Assembly (NCBI GenBank): GCA_029252045.1
Contig: JAQXCD010000046.1
Location: 1-43,245 of the forward strand
Length of the DNA stretch: 43,245 bases
Reading direction: 5' to 3'
Source of the DNA: Sulfitobacter sp.
GTDB taxonomy: Bacteria > Pseudomonadota > Alphaproteobacteria > Rhodobacterales > Rhodobacteraceae
This document shows, one piece after another, positions 9,340-18,092 of the stretch (the first letter of the stretch is position 1; every line of letters begins with the position of its first letter). The position numbers and the translations under genes are program-made. The notes under the pieces were generated by a model, which worked only from the letters and a program-made list of their open reading frames with translations, had not been told where the DNA came from and searched no databases.

Positions 9340-9943
9340 GCGATAGCTCCTTGATTTTCAGGATTGTAGCGTCGGAATTTGTTTCGCTTTGCAGCACTTC
9401 AAGGTCATATGACCAATGTTTGCGTGCTTCTTCGTCTTCTTTCCGCCAGTTTTCACCCTTTGGAAACAGCGCAATGCCATCGGACGCCACATGACGCTCT
9501 GCGTGGTGCAGCAAAGATGTCAGATCACCCAAAGCCCGCGCCGATAGGACTGAAGCCCCAAATGGAGCCAGTTGATCCACGCGGTCAGCAATAACAACTG
9601 CATTCAACTTAAGCTCTCTAACGGCAGTTCTGAGAAATGCGCACTTACGCTGATCGCTATCCACAAGCGTGAATTTCCGCTCCGGGTGATGTCCCAAAGC
9701 GAGGATCGCCGCAACGATCCCCGGAAATCCTCCGCCGCTACCAATATCCAGCCAATCGCCCTCTATGGGCGCGGCGTTGAAAACCTGTACAGAATCAACG
9801 ATGTGGCGATCCCAGATTTGGGAAGCATCACGCGCGGAGACGAGGTTTATTTTTTTGGTCCACTTTAGAACAAGCGCCTCAAAAGCTCGAAGCTGTGCAA
9901 GTGTTTCACGTGAAACATTATCCAATCCATTTACCATCATCAC
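9332..9943 (-). CDS. rsmG: 16S rRNA (guanine-N7)-methyltransferase RsmG
   Basis: RsmG (GidB) methylates G527 of 16S rRNA; its loss is known to give low-level streptomycin resistance. The SAM-binding motif [11 protein letters not shown] and the [14 protein letters not shown] segment are intact in 203 residues. The start region reads GTG ATG ATG (9943-9935), so translation may begin at any of three adjacent codons; the first overlaps the mnmG stop by 4 bp. Codons 9-14 (N-V-S-R-E-T) are written by a perfect parS site, so this coding stretch is constrained by ParB binding as well as by the protein. Confidence 0.96.
   Translation of the reverse strand: MMMVNGLDNVSRETLAQLRAFEALVLKWTKKINLVSARDASQIWDRHIVDSVQVFNAAPIEGDWLDIGSGGGFPGIVAAILALGHHPERKFTLVDSDQRKCAFLRTAVRELKLNAVVIADRVDQLAPFGASVLSARALGDLTSLLHHAERHVASDGIALFPKGENWRKEDEEARKHWSYDLEVLQSETNSDATILKIKELSRV
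9902..9917. promoter_or_regulatory. parS centromere site 1 (within rsmG)
   Basis: The 16-bp perfect palindrome TGTTTCACGTGAAACA matches the universal chromosomal parS consensus. It lies inside the rsmG coding sequence, about 1.4 kb upstream of parB and about 5 kb from the proposed oriC. Confidence 0.97.
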
Positions 9944-11811
9944 GCTGATCTTTTCGCCTGACCCTTACGGATCAACGCCAAAAGGAGAGTCAGTGCCGCT
10001 GGGGTCATACCGTCTAACCTAGCCGCCTGCGCGAGGTTCTCAGGCCTTGCAGCACGCAACTTCGACTTAAGCTCGTTGGACAGGCCATCGATCCCATCAT
10101 ACACAAACCAAACGGGAATTTTTTCGCTCTCATCCTTACGCAACAAGGCAACATCGTTCTCTTGCCGCTTGATATAATTGGCGTATAGGGCATCTTTTGA
10201 CATTTGATCAGCAATTTCCTCTTCCACATCCGCCAGAGCAGGATCAAGAGCACGGACATGTCCAAAATTAACATCTGGAAAGGACAATAATTGAAATGCC
10301 GTACGCCTCTGACCGTCCGTATTTATTGCAATGCCAACCCCACCAGCCTCCTTTGGTGTAAAGGTTTTCGCCTCCAAAAGCTTACGACAGGACGCCAAAC
10401 CGTCCATCTTGCGGTTAAACGCAATCGTCCTATCTTGGGATATACACCCTAGTTCAATCCCCTGTCCGGTTAGACGCTGATCGGCATTATCAGCCCGGAG
10501 CGACAACCTGAATTCAGCGCGGGATGTGAACATCCGGTAAGGCTCGGACACACCGCGCGTCGTCAAATCATCAATCATAACGCCAATATAGCTGTTTGTG
10601 CGGCTAAAGTTGGCAGCATCACGGTTTTGAACGGCCAGTGCGGCGTTCAGTCCGGCAACCAATCCTTGCGCCGCCGCCTCCTCGTATCCGGTTGTTCCAT
10701 TAATTTGGCCAGCAAGGTAAAGGCCGGGAACGGATTTGAGCTCAAGCGTCTGCCGCAAAGCACGCGGATCAATATAGTCATACTCAATCGCATAACCAGG
10801 TTGAGTTATTTCAACGGATTCGAGGCCGACAATGGACCGCACATACTCCTCTTGCACCGAAAAAGGCAAAGAGGTCGAAATTCCATTTGGATAAATCGTG
10901 GAATCATCCAATCCCTCAGGCTCGAGGAATACCTGATGTGACGTTTTATCAGAAAAACGCACAACTTTATCTTCGATAGAAGGGCAATAACGCGGACCAA
11001 CGCCATCAATGTGACCACCATACATGGCCGACCGCTCCAGATTGGTGCGAATAATGTCGTGAGTTTTCTCGTTCGTGTGGGTAATCCCGCAAGCGATCTG
11101 CCGAGAACCTGCCCGCTTGGACATAAACGAAAACAGCGTTGGAACATCATCAGCGGGCTGCATTTCTAACCCGTCCCAATTAATGGTTCGTCCATCAAGC
11201 CGTGGTGGTGTTCCCGTTTTTAGGCGACCAAGTTCGAGACCGAAATCATCAATGCGCTCGGCCAACTTTGTCGATGGGTTATCACCCATCCGCCCACCAG
11301 GCTTCTGAACATCTCCCACATGGATAACACCGCGCAGGAATGTTCCAGTAGTCAGAATAACTGCCCCGGCACCAATTGATGTGCCCTCAGCCGTAACAAC
11401 ACCAGAAACGCGGGCACCATCCATCACGAAATCCACGGCTTCGCCTTCCAGAATCGTAATCCTTGGGTGCGATTCTATCTCAGCAAGCATAGTGGCGCGA
11501 TAGATTTTCCGGTCCGCTTGGGCACGCGGCCCCTGAACGGCGGGACCCTTCCTGCGGTTCAGGAGGCGGAATTGAATACCAGCAGCATCAGCCACGCGAC
11601 CCATAACACCGTCAAGGGCATCAATCTCTCTTACCAGATGGCCCTTACCCAGCCCCCCGATTGCGGGATTACATGACATAACGCCAATTGTACTCCGCGA
11701 CATAGTGAGGAGAGCCGTTTTTACTCCCATTCGGGCGGCAGCATGAGCAGCATCTGCACCAGCATGGCCACCGCCGATTACAATGACGTCAAAATGTTTC
11801 ACGTGAAACAA
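9940..11811 (-). CDS. mnmG: tRNA uridine-5-carboxymethylaminomethyl modification enzyme MnmG
   Basis: MnmG (GidA) is the FAD protein that, with MnmE, installs cmnm5/nm5 groups on U34 of wobble tRNAs. The 623-residue product has the dinucleotide-binding [17 protein letters not shown] near the N-terminus, the [22 protein letters not shown] signature segment, the G-T-G-T-F-L-R-G region and the C-terminal helical domain that contacts tRNA and MnmE. The first six codons (MFHVKH) are almost entirely a parS palindrome. It follows mnmE with a 3-bp gap and overlaps rsmG by 4 bp. Confidence 0.98.
   Translation of the reverse strand: MFHVKHFDVIVIGGGHAGADAAHAAARMGVKTALLTMSRSTIGVMSCNPAIGGLGKGHLVREIDALDGVMGRVADAAGIQFRLLNRRKGPAVQGPRAQADRKIYRATMLAEIESHPRITILEGEAVDFVMDGARVSGVVTAEGTSIGAGAVILTTGTFLRGVIHVGDVQKPGGRMGDNPSTKLAERIDDFGLELGRLKTGTPPRLDGRTINWDGLEMQPADDVPTLFSFMSKRAGSRQIACGITHTNEKTHDIIRTNLERSAMYGGHIDGVGPRYCPSIEDKVVRFSDKTSHQVFLEPEGLDDSTIYPNGISTSLPFSVQEEYVRSIVGLESVEITQPGYAIEYDYIDPRALRQTLELKSVPGLYLAGQINGTTGYEEAAAQGLVAGLNAALAVQNRDAANFSRTNSYIGVMIDDLTTRGVSEPYRMFTSRAEFRLSLRADNADQRLTGQGIELGCISQDRTIAFNRKMDGLASCRKLLEAKTFTPKEAGGVGIAINTDGQRRTAFQLLSFPDVNFGHVRALDPALADVEEEIADQMSKDALYANYIKRQENDVALLRKDESEKIPVWFVYDGIDGLSNELKSKLRAARPENLAQAARLDGMTPAALTLLLALIRKGQAKRSA
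11795..11810. promoter_or_regulatory. parS centromere site 2 (overlapping the mnmG start codon)
   Basis: A second perfect TGTTTCACGTGAAACA. It begins at the second base of the mnmG start codon and encodes residues 1-6 of MnmG. It lies about 1.9 kb from parS site 1 and about 3.3 kb from the proposed origin. A ParB clamp loaded here would sit on the translation start region of the gene. Confidence 0.97.
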
Positions 11812-11814
11812 TCC

Positions 11815-13101
11815 TCATTTTCCCAGGCAAAAGCTTGCGAATATCTCATCTAACAGATTCTCGGCATCAATACGACCTACCAAAACCTCCAGCGCGTGAA
11901 TCCCCAAGCGTAATTCCGCTGCCGCTATGTCATAGTAGTCTGGACCACGATCAAGCAACCGTCGAGCAGCGAACAGCCCGTGCTGTGCCGATTCCATCGC
12001 CTTTGCATGTCGTACATGCGTTGCCAGTCCAGCACCAGACGCAAGTTTCGTTAGCTTACCTTCAACTTGGATTAAGAGATCTTCAATCCCCGCACCTGTT
12101 TTCCCCGATATAGAAGGAAATGGTTGACCAGACAAATCCGCCTTTGACGTTAAGACAAGGTCATCTTCTTCGGGTGTGATAGGTGGTACATCACCCGCGT
12201 CGAGCAGAAACAATCTAAGGTCCGCATTTGACGCACGTTTCAGGGCCAGCTCCACACCCAGCGTTTCAATCTCGTCGGTACTTTCCCGGATACCGGCCGT
12301 ATCAAGGAGCGTCACAGGGAGTCCACCCAAATCCATCCGTACTTCGATGACATCACGAGTTGTTCCCGCAATACTCGACGTAATTGCGGCATCGCGGCCT
12401 GCTAACCTATTGAGAAGTGTTGATTTTCCAACATTTGGGGCACCGACTATCGCAACTTCAAAACCCGTTCTAATACGCTCCGCCGCCTTGGTACCTTCAA
12501 TCTCGCTTTTCAGAGCTGTGCCTACGTCATGCAATAATTCCCGAACTTCATCGCTGACATCTACAGGAACATCTTCATCTGCGAAATCAATCGTTGCCTC
12601 AAGCAACGCTGCTGCCCGGATCAGGGACTTACGCCAACCATCTATCTTTGATCCAAGCGCGCCCGAAAGCACTCTAAGTGCTTGTTTTCTCTGGGCTTCC
12701 GTTTCAGCTTCAATCAAATCTGCTAGGCCTTCAACCTGAACGAGGTCAAGTCGACCATTCTCAAGTGCACGCCGGGTAAACTCGCCGGGTTCAGCAAGCC
12801 GGACACCGTCAAAATGGGCCAACTCATCCAGAACGCGGCGCATAATGGCGATGCTACCGTGCAGATGCAGCTCTACAACATCCTCGCCCGTGAAACTGTT
12901 CGGCCCTGAAAAATTCAGGATGAGCGCCTGATCAATAAACCCACCATCTTGGTCTTTCACCATACGCAACGCTGACGCACGGGGTGCAGGCAAAGACCCG
13001 GCCAGTTGCACACATACATCATGCGCGCGTGGTCCGGATATCCGCACAACGGACACCCCAGCACGCCCCACTGCTGTCGCTTGGGCAAAAATAGTATCCA
13101 T
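11815..13101 (-). CDS. mnmE: tRNA uridine-5-carboxymethylaminomethyl modification GTPase MnmE
   Basis: MnmE (TrmE) is the potassium-activated GTPase partner of MnmG in wobble-uridine modification. It shows the N-terminal formyl-THF-binding domain (about residues 1-120), a helical domain, and an inserted G domain with G1 GAPNVGKSTLLNRL, the G2-containing TTRD segment and G3 DTAGI. The protein ends in CLGK, the conserved C-x-G-K terminus whose Cys is important for activity. At 428 residues it is slightly shorter than E. coli MnmE, as usual in this clade. It lies 30 bp downstream of rho and 3 bp upstream of mnmG. Confidence 0.98.
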   Translation of the reverse strand: MDTIFAQATAVGRAGVSVVRISGPRAHDVCVQLAGSLPAPRASALRMVKDQDGGFIDQALILNFSGPNSFTGEDVVELHLHGSIAIMRRVLDELAHFDGVRLAEPGEFTRRALENGRLDLVQVEGLADLIEAETEAQRKQALRVLSGALGSKIDGWRKSLIRAAALLEATIDFADEDVPVDVSDEVRELLHDVGTALKSEIEGTKAAERIRTGFEVAIVGAPNVGKSTLLNRLAGRDAAITSSIAGTTRDVIEVRMDLGGLPVTLLDTAGIRESTDEIETLGVELALKRASNADLRLFLLDAGDVPPITPEEDDLVLTSKADLSGQPFPSISGKTGAGIEDLLIQVEGKLTKLASGAGLATHVRHAKAMESAQHGLFAARRLLDRGPDYYDIAAAELRLGIHALEVLVGRIDAENLLDEIFASFCLGK

Positions 13102-13131
13102 CGACCTAGGCCTTTGAATTTATGTGACGTT

Positions 13132-14403
13132 TTAGGTGTTCATCGAATCGAAGAAGTCAGAGTTGGTCTTGGTTTGCTTAAGTTTGGAAATCAGGAACTC
13201 AATCGCATCTGTAGTGCCCATCGGGTTCAGGATACGGCGAAGAACGAAGGTTTTTTGCAGATCAATCTTATCGACCAACAGTTCTTCCTTACGGGTACCT
13301 GACTTAAGAATATCGATGGCAGGGAACACGCGCTTATCAGCAATTTTGCGATCAAGAACAATTTCAGAGTTACCCGTACCTTTGAATTCCTCAAAGATAA
13401 CCTCATCCATCCGGCTGCCCGTATCAATCAGCGCTGTCGCGATAATGGTGAGCGAGCCACCCTCTTCGATATTCCGTGCCGCACCAAAGAAGCGCTTGGG
13501 GCGTTGCAGAGCGTTGGCATCCACGCCACCTGTCAGAACTTTACCCGACGACGGGACAACGGTGTTAAACGCACGGCCCAGACGGGTCACGGAATCAAGC
13601 AGGATCACAACGTCACGCTTATGCTCTACCAGACGTTTTGCCTTCTCGATCACCATCTCTGACACAGCGACGTGGCGGGTTGCAGGCTCGTCAAACGTGG
13701 ACGACACAACCTCACCCTTAACCGAGCGCTGCATGTCGGTAACTTCTTCGGGACGCTCGTCAATCAGAAGCACGATCAAATAGCATTCCGGGTGATTCTT
13801 TTCGATGGAATTGGCGATGTTCTGCAACAATACAGTTTTACCTGTGCGCGGCGGCGCCACGATCAGGCAACGCTGGCCTTTACCAATAGGAGAAACCAGA
13901 TCAATGATCCGCGCAGAGCGGTCTTTGACTGTCGGATCATCAACTTCCATGTTCAAACGCTCATCCGGATAGAGCGGAGTCAGGTTCTCGAATGCAACTT
14001 TGTGACGCGCCTTTTCAGGGTCTTCAAAGTTGATCTGCGTTACCTCAGTCAGTGCAAAGTAACGCTCGGCATCGTCAGGGGCCTTAATCAAGCCGTCAAT
14101 CGTATCTCCTGTCCGCAGCGAGTGTTGGCGGATCATGTCAGGCGAGACGTAAATATCATCAGGACCGGCAAGATAGTTCGCTTCGGGAGAGCGCAGAAAC
14201 CCGAAACCGTCCTGCATGACTTCCAAAACACCGTCACCGGAGATTTCCCAGCCTTCATCTGCGCGCTCACGCAGAATCTGGAACATCATCTCGCCTTTGC
14301 GCATCGTGGACGCGTTTTCGATCTCCAGCTCTTCTGCCATATCAATCAGGCTTTTGGGAGATTTTGCCTTAAGGTCGGCGAGGTTCAGTGTTTCGATTGT
14401 CAT
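13132..14403 (-). CDS. rho: Transcription termination factor Rho
   Basis: Rho is the hexameric RNA helicase that ends transcription of untranslated RNA. The 423-residue product starts [16 protein letters not shown] after an AAGGAT ribosome-binding site (an in-frame alternative 24 bp upstream has no family support). It has the N-terminal helix bundle, the cold-shock-like RNA-binding domain with [13 protein letters not shown], Walker A (APPRTGKT), Walker B ([12 protein letters not shown]) and the Q-loop and R-loop region. It is the first gene of the rho-mnmE-mnmG-rsmG-parA-parB run beside the origin. A 132-bp leader lies between it and hemJ. Confidence 0.98.
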   Translation of the reverse strand: MTIETLNLADLKAKSPKSLIDMAEELEIENASTMRKGEMMFQILRERADEGWEISGDGVLEVMQDGFGFLRSPEANYLAGPDDIYVSPDMIRQHSLRTGDTIDGLIKAPDDAERYFALTEVTQINFEDPEKARHKVAFENLTPLYPDERLNMEVDDPTVKDRSARIIDLVSPIGKGQRCLIVAPPRTGKTVLLQNIANSIEKNHPECYLIVLLIDERPEEVTDMQRSVKGEVVSSTFDEPATRHVAVSEMVIEKAKRLVEHKRDVVILLDSVTRLGRAFNTVVPSSGKVLTGGVDANALQRPKRFFGAARNIEEGGSLTIIATALIDTGSRMDEVIFEEFKGTGNSEIVLDRKIADKRVFPAIDILKSGTRKEELLVDKIDLQKTFVLRRILNPMGTTDAIEFLISKLKQTKTNSDFFDSMNT

Positions 14404-14433
14404 GGAAATATCCTTGGCCCCGCGCAAATACGC

Positions 14434-14491
14434 CAGCTGGCCGATCTTGGAAAAAATAACGGGTTATGCGATCCCCGAACGGGGTGCTGCA
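14434..14491 (-). promoter_or_regulatory. Leader region upstream of rho with two small hairpins
   Basis: On the minus strand the rho leader can form CCCC-GTTC-GGGG followed by ATAAC-CC-GTTAT and then a run of six T residues, about 40 bp before the rho start. The second hairpin with its T-run resembles a weak intrinsic terminator or attenuator. Rho is known to regulate its own transcription through its leader in other bacteria; whether this element does so is inference. Confidence 0.3.
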
Positions 14492-14535
14492 CGTTCCATA
14501 CGCGGCACACACAGTTCTGTCAATTGAGCCATCAA

Positions 14536-14985
14536 TCAGAATTTAACGGTTACCGAGAAAACAATCACAATCATCAACAGCGTCGGCACTTCGTTCATGA
14601 TCCTGTACTGCCTGCCTGTCACGGTATTCTCTCCGCGCTGGAAACCCTTCATCCGCCGCATCAGCCAGATGTGGAACACAGTCATGAGGATCACGCTTGC
14701 GCCTTTTGTCCAAGGCCAGACATCACCCCAATAAACAATACCGGGTGTTCCCACCAAAAGCAGACCGAAGAGCCACGTCGCCATCATTGCAGGGCTCATG
14801 ATGACTTTTGCGAGCTTGTATTCCATCATAGCAAAGATTTTATGTGTGTCGCCACTAAGGCCTACCTGCTCGGTGTGGTGAACCATCAGGCGGGGAAGAT
14901 AAAACAAAGCGGCCATCCACGAAATCACCGAAATAATATGAAACCCTTTGATCCAAGGGTAAGCCGCGCTCAGGATATCGTTCAT
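14536..14985 (-). CDS. hemJ: Protoporphyrinogen IX oxidase HemJ
   Basis: HemJ is the oxygen-independent membrane enzyme that oxidises protoporphyrinogen IX to protoporphyrin IX in haem synthesis. The 149-residue protein has four predicted membrane segments. The N-terminal conserved His falls in KGFHIISVISWMAALFYLPR, the next histidines in MVHH, and the conserved MMEYKLAKVIMSPAM segment follows; these are hallmarks of the family. It borders the proposed origin and points away from it. In Caulobacter the equivalent flank carries hemE; hemE is not in this window. Confidence 0.94.
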   Translation of the reverse strand: MNDILSAAYPWIKGFHIISVISWMAALFYLPRLMVHHTEQVGLSGDTHKIFAMMEYKLAKVIMSPAMMATWLFGLLLVGTPGIVYWGDVWPWTKGASVILMTVFHIWLMRRMKGFQRGENTVTGRQYRIMNEVPTLLMIVIVFSVTVKF

Positions 14986-15069
14986 GGACTATTCTCCGTC
15001 TCTGGCACTATCTCTATATAAATATAGATATAAAGAAAGATTGTAGTTTTCAGTAGTGTAGCCAAAACC

Positions 15070-15078
15070 TGTGGATCA
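15070..15078 (-). promoter_or_regulatory. DnaA box
   Basis: Minus-strand TGATCCACA, the form of DnaA box described for the Caulobacter origin and one base from the E. coli consensus TTATCCACA. It overlaps an IHF-like motif at 15074-15086. Confidence 0.7.
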
Positions 15079-15201
15079 AATACTTACCCCCAGACAGGAC
15101 GTGTCCGGTTTGACACATAACAGCTATTGTGAGTAACCTGAGATTACCAAAATTTAACTATTAATAACAATATGATGGTTGAAAAATTCGGGCAGGTTAC
15201 T

Positions 15202-15210
15202 TGTGGAGAA
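15202..15210 (-). promoter_or_regulatory. DnaA box-like sequence
   Basis: Minus-strand TTCTCCACA differs from TTATCCACA at one position. It sits just right of the AT-rich stretch 15141-15190. Confidence 0.45.
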
Positions 15211-15382
15211 CTCTGTGCAGAGTTCAAGGTTAACTAAAGTTACTAAACCGTAAATTTGTCCTTTTCCACGGTGGAGGAATCCTCGCAAAATTTTCTGGAA
15301 GACTGCACTTATCCTCCTCTTGAACCCGAACTGTTAATTGCGGACAAGTTGTCACCGTCCCTTTACCGACCTTATGCAAGAG

Positions 15383-15391
15383 TTATCCCCA
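15383..15391 (+). promoter_or_regulatory. DnaA box-like sequence at the maf start
   Basis: TTATCCCCA differs from TTATCCACA at one position and runs into the maf ATG (15391). A DnaA protein bound here would overlap the maf translation start. Confidence 0.35.
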
Positions 15392-15990
15392 TGTCTGTTC
15401 AGATCATCCTCGCCTCAGGATCGGAAATCCGTAGTCAGATGTTGCGCAACGCAGCAGTTTCACATGATACTCAAACCGCGCGAGTGGATGAGGAAACTAT
15501 CAAAGAGTCCATGATAGCGGAAGGTGCTCCACCCCGTGATATTGCCGATGCACTGGCAGAATTGAAAGCAGCCAAGGTCAGCGACAAGAACTATTCAGCG
15601 CTGGTGATCGGGTGCGATCAAGTGCTGGACCATGGTGGAAAACTACTCTCGAAACCTGCAACACCCGAGGCCGCATTGGCACAACTGATAGCCCTGCGCG
15701 GTGACAAACACACGCTGTTGTCAGCTGCGGTGATCTATCATGAAGGCAAACCGTTGTGGCGTCACATTGGCCAAGTCCGTCTGCGCATGCGGGACGCGAG
15801 CGATGCCTATTTACAGGATTATGTCGAACGGAACTGGGATAGCATCCGCCATGCTGTCGGCTCCTATAAGCTGGAGGAAGAAGGCGTGCGGCTTTTCTCG
15901 CGTATTGACGGGGATTACTTTAACGTTCTTGGTATGCCTTTGCTGGAAATCCTGAACTACCTGACCCTGCGCGGAGATATCGCCCAATGA
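15391..15990 (+). CDS. maf: Maf-family nucleotide pyrophosphatase
   Basis: Maf proteins hydrolyse non-canonical or modified nucleoside triphosphates; this branch resembles the YceF-type (m7GTP-preferring) group, but substrate choice cannot be fixed from sequence. The 199-residue product begins MSVQIILASGSEIRSQMLRN, with the ILASGS phosphate-binding motif, then VIGCDQVL containing the catalytic-site Asp, and ALRGDKHTLLSA. The frame is open upstream to 15256, but that stretch lies in the origin region and has no family similarity. aroE starts 4 bp inside its end. Confidence 0.93.
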   Translation: MSVQIILASGSEIRSQMLRNAAVSHDTQTARVDEETIKESMIAEGAPPRDIADALAELKAAKVSDKNYSALVIGCDQVLDHGGKLLSKPATPEAALAQLIALRGDKHTLLSAAVIYHEGKPLWRHIGQVRLRMRDASDAYLQDYVERNWDSIRHAVGSYKLEEEGVRLFSRIDGDYFNVLGMPLLEILNYLTLRGDIAQ

Positions 15991-16823
15991 CCGAGTTGCC
16001 CCGTATCCCACTTGCCGGCGTGATTGGCTCGCCCATCGCTCATTCCAAATCTCCACAGCTCCACCGCCACTGGCTTAAGACTTATGGTATTCCGGGCCAT
16101 TATATTCCTATGGATGTCGCTCCTGCAAACCTGGAAACGGTGCTGCGCGCACTGCCGCAGATGGGGTTTGTCGGGGTGAACATTACAATTCCGCACAAAG
16201 AAAACGTGATGGAGATTGCGGACCTGATCACTGATAGCGCCACATTGATAGGAGCGGCGAACACCCTGATCTTCCGTAAGGACGGTAGGATTCATGCTGA
16301 TAATACAGATGGTTATGGATTTATTGAAAATCTGAAGGCAGGCGCGCCAAATTGGAACCCCCGCACCGGTCCGGCCGCTATTCTGGGCGCGGGCGGTGCT
16401 GCCCGTGCGGTGATTGCCTCGCTTTTGGATGCAGGTGTCCCCGAGATATTCCTGTCAAACCGGACACGCGTGCGTGCGGACCAGTTGCACAAGGATTTTG
16501 GCAGCCGCGTGCGTGTGTACGATTGGGTGCAAGCGGGCAACATGATTGATGATGCGGCATTGCTGGTGAATACAACGTCGCTGGGGATGATTGGTAAGGG
16601 TGAATTGCGCGTGCCGCTGGACGGGCTTCGGACCGAAGCCATCGTGACCGATCTGGTTTATGCACCTTTGAAGACCAAAATGTTGGAAACAGCTGAGGAA
16701 ATCGGCTGCACCACTGTCGACGGCCTTGGCATGCTCCTGCACCAAGCTGTGCCTGCGTTCGAGCGGTGGTTTGGCCGCCGCCCTGTTGTTGACCGTGCCA
16801 CCCGTGCCGCGGCTTTGCGCTGA
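15987..16823 (+). CDS. aroE: Shikimate dehydrogenase
   Basis: AroE reduces 3-dehydroshikimate with NADPH in the shikimate pathway to aromatic amino acids. The shikimate-binding SPIAHSKSPQLHRHWL segment, the catalytic Lys in NITIPHKE, NTDGYGF, and the NADP-binding GAGGAARAVI with the NRT motif (LSNRTRVRA) are all seen. The C-terminal GLGMLLHQAVPAFERWFG is typical. The 278-residue length is normal. The start overlaps maf by 4 bp and the stop overlaps coaE by 1 bp (TGATG), indicating tight coupling. Confidence 0.97.
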   Translation: MTELPRIPLAGVIGSPIAHSKSPQLHRHWLKTYGIPGHYIPMDVAPANLETVLRALPQMGFVGVNITIPHKENVMEIADLITDSATLIGAANTLIFRKDGRIHADNTDGYGFIENLKAGAPNWNPRTGPAAILGAGGAARAVIASLLDAGVPEIFLSNRTRVRADQLHKDFGSRVRVYDWVQAGNMIDDAALLVNTTSLGMIGKGELRVPLDGLRTEAIVTDLVYAPLKTKMLETAEEIGCTTVDGLGMLLHQAVPAFERWFGRRPVVDRATRAAALR

Positions 16824-17410
16824 TGTTTGTGCTTGGTCTCACCGGTTCTATCGGGATGGGTAAATCCACCACGGCGAAGATGTTTGTTGAACAGGGCTGC
16901 GCGCTCTGGGATGCGGATGCTGCTGTGCACCGGCTCTACGCCGTCGGCGGCGCGGCAGTAGCACCGTTTTCGGCGGCATTTCCAGAGGCTGTCATTGACG
17001 GCGCTGTGTCCCGCCCTGCGCTGAAAGAGATTATCGGCAGTGATCCTGCGGCACTCAAGCAGATCGAAGCGATTGTTCATCCGCTGGTCGGTCAGGACCG
17101 CGCAGAATTCCTTGCGTCTACGACGGCTGATATTGTTGTCCTTGATATACCTCTGTTATTCGAGACGGGCGGCGATGCGCGTGTTGATGCGACCGCCTGT
17201 GTTTTCACAGATGACGCAACCCAAGACGCCCGTGTGATGGCGCGGGGCACAATGACGCGCGAGCAGTTCCTGTCGATTAAGGCCAAACAACTGCCCGCCG
17301 CCGAGAAATGCGCCCGTGCAACCTATGTGATCCCCACGGATACGCTTGAAGAAGCGGCAGCCGCGGTGCAAAATATCGTCTCAACCATCCGGAGCCAGCT
17401 GCATGCGTGA
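16823..17410 (+). CDS. coaE: Dephospho-CoA kinase
   Basis: CoaE phosphorylates dephospho-CoA on the ribose 3'-OH, the last step of coenzyme A synthesis. The P-loop GSIGMGKST is at residues 9-17, followed by the conserved DADAAVHRLY substrate segment, the VHP motif and the lid region with DIPLLFETGGD. The 195-residue length is normal. It overlaps aroE by 1 bp and dnaQ by 8 bp. Confidence 0.97.
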   Translation: MFVLGLTGSIGMGKSTTAKMFVEQGCALWDADAAVHRLYAVGGAAVAPFSAAFPEAVIDGAVSRPALKEIIGSDPAALKQIEAIVHPLVGQDRAEFLASTTADIVVLDIPLLFETGGDARVDATACVFTDDATQDARVMARGTMTREQFLSIKAKQLPAAEKCARATYVIPTDTLEEAAAAVQNIVSTIRSQLHA

Positions 17411-18089
17411 GATCGTTCTTGATACCGAAACCACAGGTTTTGACCCGCAAACAGGCGACCGGATTGTTGAAATCGGTGCGGTTGAACTGGTCCGCCATGT
17501 GGCCACTGGCAAGACGTTTCACGAATACATCAACCCCGAACGGGGCATGCCGGACGAGGCGTTTCAGGTGCACGGGCTGGGCGATGACTTCTTGCGTGAC
17601 AAACCCAAATTTGCCGCCATAGGTCAGGCGTTTCTGGACTTTGTCGGCGACAGCAAGATGATCATCCACAACGCGTCTTTCGACATGAAGTTCCTGAACT
17701 TCGAGCTGGCAAAGATGGGTCTGCGCCAACTGCCGTGGGAACAGGCAATTGATACACTGGCGATCGCACGCAAGAAATTTCCAGGCTCGCCGTCCTCTCT
17801 GGATGCGCTGTGTCGTCGTTTCGGCATCGACAACTCTTCTCGCACCTTGCACGGCGCGCTGTTGGACAGTGAAATTCTGGCCGAAGTGTATCTGGAACTG
17901 ATTGGCGGCAAGCAGCCTGACTTTGGCTTGTCGACCCGCGCGGCGCCAAAAGAAGGCGAGACAAGCGCAGAATGGACTCCGCGCCCGCGGGCCACGCCCC
18001 TGCCCTCACGGCTCACCGAAAAAGAAAAAGCCGCCCACGCCGAGTTTGTCGGCAAGTTGGGCGGCGATGCTGTTTGGCTAAAGTCGTAA
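17403..18089 (+). CDS. dnaQ: DNA polymerase III epsilon subunit (proofreading exonuclease)
   Basis: DnaQ supplies 3'-5' proofreading to the polymerase III core. It shows all DEDDh motifs: Exo I DTETTG (D7, E9), Exo II HNASFDMKFLN, and Exo III HGALLDSEILAEVY with the catalytic His. The C-terminal tail, with its conserved end EFVGKLGG, is the part that contacts the alpha subunit in this family. I chose the ATG at 17403 (228 residues), which overlaps the coaE stop; the frame is open further upstream only within coaE. It converges on secB with a 3-bp gap and no obvious terminator. Confidence 0.97.
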   Translation: MREIVLDTETTGFDPQTGDRIVEIGAVELVRHVATGKTFHEYINPERGMPDEAFQVHGLGDDFLRDKPKFAAIGQAFLDFVGDSKMIIHNASFDMKFLNFELAKMGLRQLPWEQAIDTLAIARKKFPGSPSSLDALCRRFGIDNSSRTLHGALLDSEILAEVYLELIGGKQPDFGLSTRAAPKEGETSAEWTPRPRATPLPSRLTEKEKAAHAEFVGKLGGDAVWLKS

Positions 18090-18092
18090 CGC

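Larger units (their letters stand above)
14986..15390. other. Probable chromosomal replication origin (oriC)
   Basis: This 405-bp gap has no gene and lies between divergent hemJ/rho and maf-aroE-coaE-dnaQ, the block known to flank alphaproteobacterial origins such as that of Caulobacter. Two very AT-rich stretches are seen: 15001-15060 (16 of 60 bases G or C) with the perfect inverted repeat TCTATAT-AA-ATATAGA at 15013-15028, and 15141-15190 (11 of 50). The best DnaA box is at 15070-15078. Weaker matches are at 15202-15210, 15262-15270, 15309-15317 and 15383-15391. An IHF-like motif (12 of 13 positions) spans 15074-15086. Two parS sites and parAB lie 3-7 kb away. The function is inferred. Confidence 0.8.

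Noticed and set aside
13672-15021. Long plus-strand frame opposite rho and hemJ
   Set aside because: It is a shadow of two well-supported minus-strand genes with no recognisable domain.
15143-15260. Possible CtrA sites (TTAA repeats) in the proposed origin
   Set aside because: Several TTAA tetramers occur, but none are spaced by 7 bp with a second TTAA; the nearest has TAAC or TACT in the second half.
15256-15390. Upstream extension of the maf reading frame
   Set aside because: The frame is open to 15256 but lacks family similarity and a ribosome-binding site and lies in the origin region; the start at 15391 fits the Maf N-terminus.
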